Shown here: positions 16,663-26,800 of the stretch, in pieces
Layout: the number at the start of each line of letters is the position of its first letter
Numbering within the stretch: position 1 is the first letter of the stretch
Source of the DNA: JBCBSZ01 sp039197885
Lineage (GTDB): Bacteria; Actinomycetota; Acidimicrobiia; Acidimicrobiales; Poriferisodalaceae
NCBI GenBank assembly: GCA_039197885.1
Contig: JBCCTY010000001.1
Coordinates: 1 to 64,000 of the forward strand
Reading direction: 5' to 3'
Length of the DNA stretch: 64,000 nt
Position numbers and translations under genes: made by a program
The notes under the pieces: model-generated
Told to the model about the DNA's origin: nothing
The model's database searches: none
What the model saw: only the letters and a program-made list of their open reading frames with translations

Positions 16663-18194
16663 CACGACTCCTTCGGGATGACGGTGCGGCGCACCTGTCC
16701 TGGGATGACCGAGACGCGGATTTGCGCAGGGATCACAGTCGTTCGATGCGCGGGGGCTCGGTGGTGCGGGTCGGGTTCGCTCCCGACGACGAGCTCGGCG
16801 AGGCAGATCAGCTCGAGGAGGTTCCCGCTGGCGGACTTCGTGGCCGACACGACCTCGGAGACGGCGACGGCTTCGACTGCGGCGCCGGTGGCGATCTTGG
16901 TGCCGGCGACGAGGTCGGCGGCCAGGACGACGTGCACACCGCTGCCTGTCGCGGTGCGGGTCGCGGTGCCGAGCCCTGCGATCGGGACGCCTTCGAGTCC
17001 ACCGCCACCGGCGATCTTGGTGCCGGCGACGAGTTCGGCAAGGTCGATCAGTTCGAACCCTCCGCCGAGCACGACCCCGTCGGGCACGTCGATCCCGGTG
17101 ACCAGATCCCGGAGTGAGATGACCTCGACACCAGCACCTGAAGCGAGGCGCAGCGCGGCGACGAGCTCGGCGACTGCGACGGCTTCCAGGGCGGCCCCGG
17201 TGGCGAGCTTGCTGCCGGTGCCGATGCCGGAGAGAGCGAGGGTCTCTTGGCCTCCGCCGAGGGCGATGCGGAGTCCCGCGGCGAGCTCCGCGGCGGTGAC
17301 GATCTCGATGCCCGCCCCGGCGGTGGTCTTCGTTCCCTGGGCGAGGTCGGTGTCCGTGAGTGCTTCCAGGCCAGCCCCGGCGGCGAGCTTCGCTGCGCCG
17401 ACGAGCTCGATCGCGCTGAGCTGTTCGACGCCGGCACCGGTCGCGACCTTGGTTGCGGTGGCGAGGTCCGATGCGGTGAGGGCTTCGAAGCCGCCTCCGG
17501 CGACGACGACCCCGCCGGCCGAGATCTCCTTCACGAGGATCTGGACGGCCTGGTAGTTCTCCGTCGAGCTGATCGTCGCGGTGGCGTCGGCCTGCGCACC
17601 GGCGGCCGTGACAGCGCGACGGACGATGAGCCCGCCGGGGCGGATGTTGCCGTTGCTCTGGATGACCCGGGTCCAGCCGGCTGGGTCGGTGAAGGTCACG
17701 GCCGGGTTGTTGGGGTCGGTGCCGTAGACCGCGAACAGCCAGTCGTCGACCGCTGCAGCGGGGGTCGCGTTGTACCCGGGGGCGGTGATCGAGGTGCCGT
17801 TGCCGGTGCCGATGGTCCCGGCGGTGATGGAGTCGATGCCCTCGGTGGAGCGGAACGTGACGAGCTGGAAGACGCCGAGGCTGATCTGGCCGTCGTTGCT
17901 GCGTCGCAGCCGCACCTGGCCCTGTGCGATGTCGGCGGCCGTGAGCTGGCGGACCGCGACGTAGATCGAGGTCTGGAGACCGGCGAAGTTGGCGACGAGC
18001 ATGTCGCCGACGGCGATGATGTCGCCCGCGCCGTCCTCCATCTCGAACTGGGCGTTGTTGATCCCGCCGCTCGAGCAGGTGTAGTGGGCGAGCAGCCAGT
18101 CCCCAGCGACGGGCGATCCGGGGATCGTCTCGGTGTTCGAGATCGGGCCGCCACCGAAGACGTTGGCAGCGGTCCCGAGGACCGAGAGGGTCAC
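16662..18194 (-). CDS. Tail-fibre-like protein with twelve 20-residue repeats
   Basis: 510 residues. The first 230 form a globular beta domain (FEMEDGAGDIIAVGDMLVA, YVAVRQLTAADIAQGQVRL). Residues 233-473 are twelve tandem units of about 20 residues with consensus GxGxExhxxxELhxGxKhAT (for example GAGIEIVTAAELAAGLRIAL); unit 7 has four extra residues and the last is short. The tail is basic and Pro-rich. The repeats predict a regular solenoid or fibre shaft. GTG 18194 overlaps the upstream stop (GTGA). Position among tail genes implies a receptor-facing virion protein; I do not recognise the repeat as a named family. Confidence 0.75.
   Translation of the reverse strand: MTLSVLGTAANVFGGGPISNTETIPGSPVAGDWLLAHYTCSSGGINNAQFEMEDGAGDIIAVGDMLVANFAGLQTSIYVAVRQLTAADIAQGQVRLRRSNDGQISLGVFQLVTFRSTEGIDSITAGTIGTGNGTSITAPGYNATPAAAVDDWLFAVYGTDPNNPAVTFTDPAGWTRVIQSNGNIRPGGLIVRRAVTAAGAQADATATISSTENYQAVQILVKEISAGGVVVAGGGFEALTASDLATATKVATGAGVEQLSAIELVGAAKLAAGAGLEALTDTDLAQGTKTTAGAGIEIVTAAELAAGLRIALGGGQETLALSGIGTGSKLATGAALEAVAVAELVAALRLASGAGVEVISLRDLVTGIDVPDGVVLGGGFELIDLAELVAGTKIAGGGGLEGVPIAGLGTATRTATGSGVHVVLAADLVAGTKIATGAAVEAVAVSEVVSATKSASGNLLELICLAELVVGSEPDPHHRAPAHRTTVIPAQIRVSVIPGQVRRTVIPKES
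16776..17498 (-). repeat. Coding tandem repeat, twelve units of about 60 bases
   Basis: In-frame repeat region coding residues 233-473 of the preceding protein. Units differ at the base level while keeping Gly-x-Gly, the Glu at position 5, the Glu/Asp-Leu pair and the Lys/Arg near the end, so they are old duplications under selection, not a recent slippage array. Confidence 0.8.
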
Positions 18195-19912
18195 GGCGTG
18201 CAGACCGTCCCGTCGACGACCCACACGCTCGACGGGTGCACGGTGTCGGTGAACTCGGGGCAGTCCGTCCAGCCGGTGACGACGATGTCGTCGGGCTGGT
18301 TCGAGCCGCCGGCCACGAGCGGACGGTCGACGTCGACGAAGGTCGGGTCGGTGATGAAGGTCGGGCCGAGCGGGGAGAGCTGGTGTCGGGTGGTGACGAT
18401 GCCCTGCGGGGAGCTCTCGACGTGGACGTCGACGAACCGCTGACCCGAGGTGTCCTGGCTGACCGAGTGGATCAGGAGTCCGCCGATGCCGTTCTCGATC
18501 AGACGGAGCCCGGAGTACTCGTACTGGTTGCGGTATGCGCCGTGGCTCGCACCGAATCCGCCGTTGCGGACCGCGGTGAAGTCGGAGATCACGTGGTTCG
18601 GGGACGACGTGTTCTGCCAGGTGAAGATCCCGTGGCGGGCGTTGTTGTGCGCCAGGTTCCCCTCGAAGACCCAGACCCCGGACTCGCCGACGGCTTCACC
18701 CTCGGACCACATGAAGCCGCTCGAGTCCTTCCGGCCGGCGGTGCCGACGGCGACCGAGTCGCGGATCTCGTTGTCGAAGCCGCGGTTGAGTTCGTAGGCG
18801 GCGAGGCGGAAGTCGTTGCGGTCGACCAGCTTCCGGGTGCCGGAGACGACCATGCGCTCGACGACGGTGCGGTTCGTGGAGTTGATCTCGTTGCCGCGTG
18901 GCCGGTTGACGGCTCGGTCCCACCAGAACCCTGGACCTCGGGTGTCGTGAACGACGGTGTCGGTCCAGGTGGTGCCGTGGGAACCGTGGGGCACGACCCC
19001 TCGGTTCTCGCTGCCGAGCACGAGCAGGCGGGAGAACGTGGAGCCGTCGCTGGTGTCGCCCTGCAGGTGCAGGTGCAGCGGGTACCGGCCGGTCACCCCG
19101 GGCACGCCGAGACCGACGAGGCCGGCGTCGGCGAGGTGCTGCACGCCGGCCGACGGGTGCACGGTCACGTAGCCGTTCTCGCCGCGAATCTCGATGTTGC
19201 GGGTGAGATTCAGGACCTCGGTGCCAGCACCGTCGATCAGCGGGCGGTCGTCGACGAGAGGCTGGTCGAGCGTGATTGTCGTGCCGTCGATCGCTGCGAT
19301 CGTGGCGTCCTGCCCGTCGAAGTCGCCGGGCGCGGACGGGGCGATGTGGAGGCGATCGCCGATCTGCCAGCCGTCTGCCTGGACAACCGAGAGGACAGAA
19401 TCACCCCCCGATAGCGATTCAACGGTGCGTGACCAGGCGGTGCGGTCGGGACCGTCAAGGTCGAGCTCGCCGGGGCCCATGACGTGGAGGCCGCCGGGGT
19501 CGGTCATCATCCCGTCGTCACCGCCGACGAAGTTCGCGACGTCGATGCCGGCGAAGGCGAGGACGTGGCGTTCTTCGATGCTGGGGCGCATCTCGAGCTC
19601 GCCCATGACCTCGACCCGACCGGTGGCGTCACCACCAGCGGAAGCGTCGACCGTGAGTGTGGCGTCACCCTCCCAGCGGAGCGTGCCGCCAGGCTCGATG
19701 CGGATCGATCCGACGAGCCAGTCGCAGTCGACGACGACCTCGGAGATCACTACCGCCTGGTCAGCGGCACCGGGGACGTTCCCGCCGTCCCAGGTGTCGG
19801 TGTCGCACCAGGACCGTGACGGGGTAGACGTCTGCGTGGTGCTGAAGATCACCGCGGCGCCGAGGACGAAGCACACGAGCGCGAGCGCGACGATGAGGTG
19901 GAGACGGCGCAT
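18191..19912 (-). CDS. Exported G8-domain/parallel beta-helix protein (CEMIP/TMEM2-like)
   Basis: 573 residues with an N-terminal signal or anchor (LIVALALVCFVLGAAVIF), then SWCDTDTWDGGNVPGAADQA to LRWEGDATLTV (about 34-90), the pattern of a G8 domain, and a long right-handed beta-helix. The hallmark GRYPLHLHLQGD (275-286) matches the RYPxHxHxxGD motif of animal CEMIP/TMEM2 hyaluronan-related proteins and bacterial homologues. Such proteins act on or bind glycans. In a phage tail locus this could be a polysaccharide depolymerase, but the export signal points to a cell-surface protein made by the host. Confidence 0.8.
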   Translation of the reverse strand: MRRLHLIVALALVCFVLGAAVIFSTTQTSTPSRSWCDTDTWDGGNVPGAADQAVVISEVVVDCDWLVGSIRIEPGGTLRWEGDATLTVDASAGGDATGRVEVMGELEMRPSIEERHVLAFAGIDVANFVGGDDGMMTDPGGLHVMGPGELDLDGPDRTAWSRTVESLSGGDSVLSVVQADGWQIGDRLHIAPSAPGDFDGQDATIAAIDGTTITLDQPLVDDRPLIDGAGTEVLNLTRNIEIRGENGYVTVHPSAGVQHLADAGLVGLGVPGVTGRYPLHLHLQGDTSDGSTFSRLLVLGSENRGVVPHGSHGTTWTDTVVHDTRGPGFWWDRAVNRPRGNEINSTNRTVVERMVVSGTRKLVDRNDFRLAAYELNRGFDNEIRDSVAVGTAGRKDSSGFMWSEGEAVGESGVWVFEGNLAHNNARHGIFTWQNTSSPNHVISDFTAVRNGGFGASHGAYRNQYEYSGLRLIENGIGGLLIHSVSQDTSGQRFVDVHVESSPQGIVTTRHQLSPLGPTFITDPTFVDVDRPLVAGGSNQPDDIVVTGWTDCPEFTDTVHPSSVWVVDGTVCTP

Positions 19913-19930
19913 TGGGACCTCCGGGGGGGG

Positions 19931-20626
19931 CTAGATGTCGTCGGGGCGGACGAGCTCGACGCTGTAGGTCCACTCGAACGTGGCGCCGCCTCCGGTGTTC
20001 TGGAAGATGCGGACGTCGATGTCGTCGGACGCGGTGCCGTCGCAGTAGACGACCGAGGCGACGGCTGCGCCGATGCGTGCGGTTCCGCCGTGAACGTTGT
20101 CGGAGACGGCGTAGGTGACACCGCCCACCGTGATGCTGAGGACCAGCCGGTCGCCGATCCCGAAGTTGCCGGTCGATCGGCACGACGCCACGACTCGGTA
20201 CCAGCCCTCGATCGTCGGCACGACCCGCTCGTTCGCAGCGTCAGCCCACCCGTGCGTGTCGATACCCACGTCGCCACCGGCGAAGGCGAGCACCTGGTCA
20301 GTCGCCGTCGGGATCAGCTGAGAGACGACCCTGGCGCCGATCTTGACCAGCGGTGGACCGACGGCGGTGAGGGTTCCGAGGCAGGTCCAACTGCCTTGGG
20401 AGCCGACGACGAGGACGTGGTCGTCGACCTTGGGGCCGAGGTAGTGGCCGAGGGCGTAGATGCCGGGGACCTCTCCGCCGCCCTCGATGTCGACGGTGAG
20501 CTTCGCTCTGCCTGAGACCCATGCGACGGCGGTGACGGTGCCGTGGCGGGTCTCGCTGTCGACGACGGGGAGGATCTGATGTTGCGCTCGTGCGATGCGG
20601 CGGCCGGTGGTGCGGGGGTCAGGCAC
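19931..20626 (-). CDS. Tail tip protein: OB-like domain plus C-terminal beta-sandwich
   Basis: 231 residues. Residues 25-95 (GTVTAVAWVSGRAKLTVDIEGG, DDHVLVVGSQGSWTCLGTL) look like the small OB-fold domain of phage baseplate hubs. The second half (GWYRVVASCRSTGNFGIGDRLVLSITVGG, ATFEWTYSVELV) resembles C1q/TNF-like receptor-binding domains. The GTG start lies inside the end of the upstream gene by eight bases. Likely at the tail tip. Confidence 0.65.
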   Translation of the reverse strand: MPDPRTTGRRIARAQHQILPVVDSETRHGTVTAVAWVSGRAKLTVDIEGGGEVPGIYALGHYLGPKVDDHVLVVGSQGSWTCLGTLTAVGPPLVKIGARVVSQLIPTATDQVLAFAGGDVGIDTHGWADAANERVVPTIEGWYRVVASCRSTGNFGIGDRLVLSITVGGVTYAVSDNVHGGTARIGAAVASVVYCDGTASDDIDVRIFQNTGGGATFEWTYSVELVRPDDI

Positions 20627-21749
20627 TGCGCCGCTTCCTGGTGGTGCCGCTCATCGCGCCGGTGGCGAGGTCGAGCGAGTAGGCGTCGAGCACCCAGCGG
20701 TCGTCAATGCCGGCGTCGGGCAGGGTCACGGCGAACACGTCGCCGAGTTCGTGGGCCGGGTTGGGTGCGGCGTTCCAGGTGACGATCTCGCCGCTGCCGG
20801 GGAGCAGGTTGAGCTGGGCTGCCGCTGCGGCGTTGGCCTGGTCTTCGGTGGCGACGAACCCGTTGCGGACGATCAGGGGGCGTTCGCCGTAGGACCCGTA
20901 GCGGTAGAGCGGGTCGGCGGGGTCTTCGATCCAGGCTTCGCCTCGGACGGGGAAGAGGAGGAACGAGCCGTCACCGATGACGATGACGCCGTTGTAGGCC
21001 TCGGTGTCGTCGTCGGCGAGCTCGAGGCGTTCGATGGTGACGGTCTCGTTGGCGTAGGTCCAGACCGGGGTGTCGAAGTCGTCGACGATCGGGCCGGTGC
21101 GGAAGGTGCCGTCGGCGTCGAAGCGGGCGAAGAACCCGGCTGCGGTGGCGAGCTTCTGGACGGCGGCCCAGGGGTCGGCGTCGACGGTGAACGCGGTCTC
21201 TTCGAGTTCGCAGCCGCTGGAGGCCTCGAGGACGACGTCGATGTCGAACGGGATCCGGCTGCGGACGATGTCGATGAGCGTGGAGCAGGCGGCTCCGGCG
21301 GTGATCTGGAAGGCGTCGGTGAAGCGGTCCCGGGCGACTCGACGGCTACGGTCGTACCCGGTGAGCTGCCAGGTCCAGCCGCCACGCTCGTAGCGGCGGC
21401 GGCGCGATGACACCCCGAACACGCCTTGCGTGAAGAGGTCGGTGTCGCTGAGGCCGACGGTGATGCGCAGCTCCCGGCCGGTGGTGGGTGCGAGCTCGGT
21501 GGCGAGGTCGTCGGATGCGGTGTCTGTCTCGACGAGCTGCAGGTTCGCCTGCCGTGGTCGAGCCTGCGGAGTGTCCCCGCCACCGGTGATCGTGCGGTCC
21601 GCGGTGATCGAGCCACCGGTGAGCTTGAGCCCAAGGGACCCGTCCTCGGTAGAGCGCTGCGCGACACCGTCAACGAGGAGCTCGGCTCGGGCGATGAGCT
21701 CGCCGCCGTTGGCGACCAGGTCGGGGTAGGCGGTCGAGTAGGGCCGCAT
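20619..21749 (-). CDS. Phage tail hub protein, DUF5047-like
   Basis: 376 residues of the minor tail protein group that follows the tape measure and distal tail genes. Features are ITVGLSDTDLFTQGVFGVSSRRRRYERGG near the start, a central hub-like core (STLIDIVRSRIPFDIDVVLE, WAAVQKLATAAGFFARFDADG) and the ending VTLPDAGIDDRWVLDAYSLDLATGAMSGTTRKRR. The last phrases recur in actinophage tail hub proteins. ATG 21749 shares one base with the upstream stop, which fixes the start. Confidence 0.75.
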   Translation of the reverse strand: MRPYSTAYPDLVANGGELIARAELLVDGVAQRSTEDGSLGLKLTGGSITADRTITGGGDTPQARPRQANLQLVETDTASDDLATELAPTTGRELRITVGLSDTDLFTQGVFGVSSRRRRYERGGWTWQLTGYDRSRRVARDRFTDAFQITAGAACSTLIDIVRSRIPFDIDVVLEASSGCELEETAFTVDADPWAAVQKLATAAGFFARFDADGTFRTGPIVDDFDTPVWTYANETVTIERLELADDDTEAYNGVIVIGDGSFLLFPVRGEAWIEDPADPLYRYGSYGERPLIVRNGFVATEDQANAAAAAQLNLLPGSGEIVTWNAAPNPAHELGDVFAVTLPDAGIDDRWVLDAYSLDLATGAMSGTTRKRRSA

Positions 21750-23812
21750 CAGGAGGGTGGGGCGGCCTGGCGCCACGCGAACGTGACGTCGTGGAAGTGG
21801 GCCGTGGACCAGTCCGGATCATCGGCACGGGCCCGGACCTGGTCCCGGTTGTTGGACCGGTTCACTCGGATCCACCAGGCCTCACCGAGGTGGTTGCGGA
21901 GCCGGAGCGTCCGGCCGCTCCCCAGCATCGCGAGCAGCGCGTCGTAGTCCGCCTTGCTGTACACCCGCACGGTGAGCGTCGCCATGTCACCGCGCTCGAC
22001 CTCGGAGTGGGTGATGCCCTCTTCGCGGCCGATCGGTTCGAAGGTGTGGTGCCGGTCAGCGCTCGAGACGGGGTGGCGGCGGGCCTTGATCTCGAGCTGC
22101 GTGTCGGTGGTCAGGTCCCACAGGTCCCAGCGATCGAGCGCACCGGTCGGGCTGATGGCGAAGGCCTGACCCCAGTCCGAGTCGAGGCCATCTGCTGCGG
22201 ACCCGGCGGGCGACGGGCGGGTCCGGGCTCGGTACTGGGCGCTGGCGCGTCCGGCGCTGCCCTTGTCGGTGAGGGTCTCGACTCCGAGGTGTGCGAAGTC
22301 GAAGGTGGTGGACCCGGGGACGGTGGTCCAGCGCTGGCCGTCGTCGGATCGCTGCAGCTCGGCGACCCAGTCGGTCGAGAGGTCGATGAAGCTGAGGCCC
22401 GGCGACCAGGCCGGGTCGGATCCCAGCTGGATGCACGGGGCGTCGAGCAGGAACTCGATGCCGCCCGAGCTGGACACTTCGACGGCGAGAGCGAAGGACC
22501 AGCCCACCGAGCCGACCAGAGCTGGGAGCGTGGTGGTGATCGAGACCTGACGCCACTCGGTCTCGACGGCGGTGACGTTGCCCGTCACGGTGGCGAGGGT
22601 TCCGCCGCCGAGTTCGGAGATCACCATCTCGAGGATGAAGAACTTGAACTGCGAGAGGGTGGTGTGTCGGACCCAGAGCGAGGCACTGAACGTCTCGCCC
22701 ACTGACCAGACATCGGCGCTGGCTTGCAGGAGGTCGGTGCTGTCGATCTCGGCTCGCGCCGTGCTTCCGGTGGTTGGGGTGAACGACGAGTGCTCGGTCC
22801 CGACGACGGCGTCGGTGGTCTCGCCGTTGCTGATCGTCGCGTTGGTCGGGTTCTCCAGCTGGGCGTCGAGGGAGCGATCGAGCCGGAAGATGTTGCCGGC
22901 CTGGCGGATCTGGAGGTCGACGTGGTTCGGGGTGCCAGCGGCGACCGTTGCGGCGACGATCTCGGGGGCCTTCGCGACGGCTTCGATCACCGGGGTCAGG
23001 GCGGAGGCGGCCCAGGGCGACCACCAGGTGTCGGTGTCGATGGTCCAGACCTTCGCCGCTCGGACGTACGCCCAGTAGTTCCCGCCGCCGAGCTTCGCCC
23101 CGGTGGCGTGGCTGCGGAGGTTGCCGACCAGCTCGCCGGAGTCGTAGACGATCGCCGCGGCGGTGAGCGGGTCGAACCCAGCCGTGCCGGCCGCGTTGGA
23201 GCTAGCGTCGAGGGTCCCGTCGGCGACGATGATGACCCGAGCACGCTCGCTGGTGTTGGCCCCGTCGTCGGGATCACTGAACGCCCAGCTGACGAGCGCG
23301 CTCGCTGGCGTGGTCAGCTCCACGGAGCTGGTGGTCGGTTCGTCCTCGTACTCGATCTCGCCGTCGATGTCGGCGACCTCGAGGCCACCCTGGAGTCCCG
23401 CGTGCAGCCGGACCTGGAGGCCAGCCAGTTCCGCCTCGGTCCAACGGCTGCCGTCGAGCTTCGCGGAGCGAGCGATGACGACACCGGACGTCCATGCCGA
23501 GCTCGGCACCTGCATCTGTGACTGGGTCGAGATCCCGATCGCGCCGGCGAGCTGCAAGGAGGCCCGCAGATCGTTGGCACCGCCGCTGGGCTGGCGGGCT
23601 CGCGCACGCATCCGAACCTCAACCACTCGCGACCCTGTCGGAAGCGACGGCGACGCGAAGTCGAGGACTAGCGGGCTGGCACTCCCCCCCAGCGATGCCT
23701 CGGCGTAGGTCGCATCCGAGGCGTCGGCGAGAGCGCCGTGGATCGAGCCGCCGCCGACATTGGTCCAGTTCGTGGCCGCCGACCCGTCGGGCTGGACCGA
23801 GACGACGGTCAT
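21749..23812 (-). CDS. Minor tail protein with carbohydrate-binding-like domain
   Basis: 687 residues, beta-rich. The middle (about 330-470) with FSASLWVRHTTLSQFKFFIL, EWRQVSITTTLPALVG and IEFLLDAPCIQLG resembles jelly-roll carbohydrate-binding modules. Earlier segments look like fibronectin-type or discoidin-like beta domains, and the end (LTVRVYSKADYDALLAMLGSGRTLRLRNHLGEAWWI) like a distal-tail domain. It starts four bases inside the tape-measure stop. Likely a tail tip adhesin that contacts the host envelope. Confidence 0.75.
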   Translation of the reverse strand: MTVVSVQPDGSAATNWTNVGGGSIHGALADASDATYAEASLGGSASPLVLDFASPSLPTGSRVVEVRMRARARQPSGGANDLRASLQLAGAIGISTQSQMQVPSSAWTSGVVIARSAKLDGSRWTEAELAGLQVRLHAGLQGGLEVADIDGEIEYEDEPTTSSVELTTPASALVSWAFSDPDDGANTSERARVIIVADGTLDASSNAAGTAGFDPLTAAAIVYDSGELVGNLRSHATGAKLGGGNYWAYVRAAKVWTIDTDTWWSPWAASALTPVIEAVAKAPEIVAATVAAGTPNHVDLQIRQAGNIFRLDRSLDAQLENPTNATISNGETTDAVVGTEHSSFTPTTGSTARAEIDSTDLLQASADVWSVGETFSASLWVRHTTLSQFKFFILEMVISELGGGTLATVTGNVTAVETEWRQVSITTTLPALVGSVGWSFALAVEVSSSGGIEFLLDAPCIQLGSDPAWSPGLSFIDLSTDWVAELQRSDDGQRWTTVPGSTTFDFAHLGVETLTDKGSAGRASAQYRARTRPSPAGSAADGLDSDWGQAFAISPTGALDRWDLWDLTTDTQLEIKARRHPVSSADRHHTFEPIGREEGITHSEVERGDMATLTVRVYSKADYDALLAMLGSGRTLRLRNHLGEAWWIRVNRSNNRDQVRARADDPDWSTAHFHDVTFAWRQAAPPS

Positions 23813-26800
23813 CCGCCCGCCCGGGTCGTGGCGACCAGCTCGTCGGCGAGATCCTCCATGGCCCGATCGAGCGCGCCGGCGATCAGCCGGTCGGCAGCGG
23901 CTTCGTCGCCGATGACCTCCTCGTTGACGATCGAGATCGTCGGCTGGAAGTTCACGATCGACTCGGCCTGCTGCGAGGGCAGCGGGTTCGCCTGGTTGGC
24001 CTGGTCGATGAAGCCCGGGAGGCGTTCCTGGAGCAGCGACCCGGCGAGCCCTGCGCCGACCTGGTCGATCTCGGCGACGAGCCCGAGGATCTGGTCGGTT
24101 GCGCCGCCCGTGGCGAGGGACTCGACGAGTGCGAGGTTGCCGAGCCCGCTGGTGGCGAGGTCATCGACCAGGCCCGGTCCGACACCCCGGTCGCGCAGCG
24201 CCTGGATCCCGTCGGAGAACCGTCGGGCGGCTTCGAGGCGGTGCTCGAGCTGGGCGACCATCTGGTCCTCGGTGACCGTGGTGAGGTCGCCGCCGAAGAG
24301 GCCGAGGATGTCGCCAGCCTCGTTCGTGCTCGACCGCACCGACTCGACGAAGTCCCGGGCGAGGTCGGTGGCGTCGTCGAGGCGGTCCTGCAGGACGTCG
24401 TTGAGGTCATCGACGGCGTCGGCGAGCATCTCGGCCCGCTTCTCCAGGATCCGGGCCTCCTCTTCGGCGGCCCGCTCTTCCTCGGCCGCGATGTCGGACA
24501 GCTCCCGTTGGCGGAGTCGCCACACCTCGAGCCAGTTCTCGGTGAGCTCGGCCTCGTTCGCGATGAGGACCTCGAGCTCGGCGAGGTACTCCTCGCGGTC
24601 GATGATCCCGATCTCGTAGACGACCCGGAGGTGGTTGAGCGTGAGCTCGAACTCCGACGGTCCATCAGGGCCGCTCCCGCCGCCTCCGCCGCCACCACCT
24701 CCGCCGCCTCCGCTGGCGGCACCGCGGCGATCGATCACCCGCCCGGGCGTGGAGACTCGGCCGACGTCGCCGACGTCGATGATCGGGACGTTGGGGTTCC
24801 CGATGCCGGGGATCACGCCGAAGGCGTTGAACGCGTTGCGGAGCTCCTGGAGGGCGGCGGCGATCGGGGAGAGGTCGGCGCCGAAGGCGACTTCGATGCC
24901 TCCGGGCACTGAGGAGATCGCCGCGTTCACGGCGTTCACGGCGGCGAGCGCGTCGTTCGGGTCGCCGAGGATCTCGGTGAGCACCGACGACGGGATCAGG
25001 CCGAGCGCGACGAGGTAGTCGAAGACCTCGGCGGTGGTGAACCCGAGCTGTTGGGCGACGGCGAAGATCGCGCCGATCTGCCCGTTGAACGCGAGGCGGG
25101 CCTGGTCCACCGAGCCGGTCTGCTCGAGGACGGCCTGGGAGTGGGCTCGAGCGGCATCGACGGCGCCGGCCAGGATGTCCTGGTTCCGGCGCCCAATGTC
25201 GGAGTAGTCGTCGAGCGACGTGCCCGCCTCGTCGACGTGATCGATCAGCTCGATCAGAGCGTCCTCGACGTCACGGTTCGCCGCGGCGACATCCGACGCC
25301 ACACCGATCAGGCCGTCGAGCTCGCTCTGTAGGCGCTCGAGCTCCTCGCTCGCGTCGGTCGCTCCGGCGCTGAGATCGCCGAGCGCAGCTTCGACCTCGG
25401 CAGCGGCGGTGGAGCCTCGCCCGAGCTCTTCGTTCACGAGCCCCATCGCGTCGTCGCCCGCCTGGAGACTCCCCGAGAGGTCGTCGATCTCGCGACCGAG
25501 CAACTGGTAGGTGTCGACCAGCTGCATCGTCGGGTCATCGACGCCCTCGATGCTCTCCCGGAGCCGCAACAGTGCAGCGAGCGCCGCCTCGGTGCCCTCG
25601 TCACCGATCTCGCGGATCGTGTCCCGGAGTTCGATGAGCTCCAGCGAGGCGCCGACGCCGCCGGATCCGAAGTCGCCGGCGAGGAAGCTCTCGATTCGAT
25701 CGATGGCTTCGCCGAACTCGGCCTGGAACTCGTCGGCGCTGGTGCTGAGGATTCCGTCGATCTTGTCCCCGGTGGTCTGAGCTTCGTCCCCGAGGATCCC
25801 CATGATGATGGCGGCACCGCCGATCGCGGTCGCCAGGAGGCCGGCGGCACCAGCCGCGGCGCCGAGGCCGGCGGTGACTCGACTGATGCCGGTCGTGCCA
25901 GCCGCCCGGAGGTTCGTGAACTGGGTGCGGACGTTGCTGATGCGGTCGCCGAGCAGTCGGCTCGCTGCGGCTGCGGCGAGAGAGGCGGCAGTGACGCCGG
26001 TGAGCACGACCACGGCTTGGCGTGCCGGGCCAGGCATGCTGCCGATCGCTTCGGCGGCGTCGGCGAGAGCGGACGCAGTGGGACCGATGACGGGCAGCAA
26101 GACGTCGCCGAAGGCGATCCCGACGTCGAGGAGGTTGACGGCGAGCTGGCGCAGCTGGAAGGCGGCGGTCTCCGTGCGCTCGGCGAACTCCGCCTGGAGG
26201 GCGCTGTTCTCGGCGTAGGCGCCTTCGGCGGTCGTGAGGGTGCGGTTCACGAGGTCGCCGGCGCCTGCGAGGGACTGGAAGGTGCGAACGACGCGGACGT
26301 CGGAGAGGCCGAGCTCGTCGAGGACCTGAGTGACGCTGGCGCCGCGCTCCTCGACGCGTCCCAGTCCGATCACGAACTCGTTGAACGCTGCGGCGGCGTC
26401 CTCGGCGAAGAGCCCGGCGAAGGCGTCCTCGCTGAGCCCGGCCACCTCGGCGAAGGTCGCCAGGGAGTCAGTGCCGTCGGCGACGGCCGTCGACATCTCG
26501 TTGAGCGCTCGTCCGATGGCCGTGCCGGCTGCTTCGGCGGGCAGACCGACCGAGACGGCGGCCGTCGCCAGGGCGAGGGTCTGGGCTTCGGTGAAGCCGG
26601 CGACCTCGCCGTAGGAGGCGAGCCGGTTGGTGAGCTCGAGGATCTCGGCTTCGGTGGCCGCGAAGTTGTTGCCCAGCGCGACGAGCGTCGACCCGAACTC
26701 GTCGAACTGGTCCTCGGCGAGGCCGGTGATCTCGCTGATCCGGGCGAGGCTGAATGCGGCCTCGTCGGCGTTGAGGACCGTGGTCTGGACGAGCTGACCG

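Noticed and set aside
16776..17498. CRISPR-like array
   Set aside because: The 60-base periodicity is coding, units vary in base sequence and there are no identical repeats with unique spacers.
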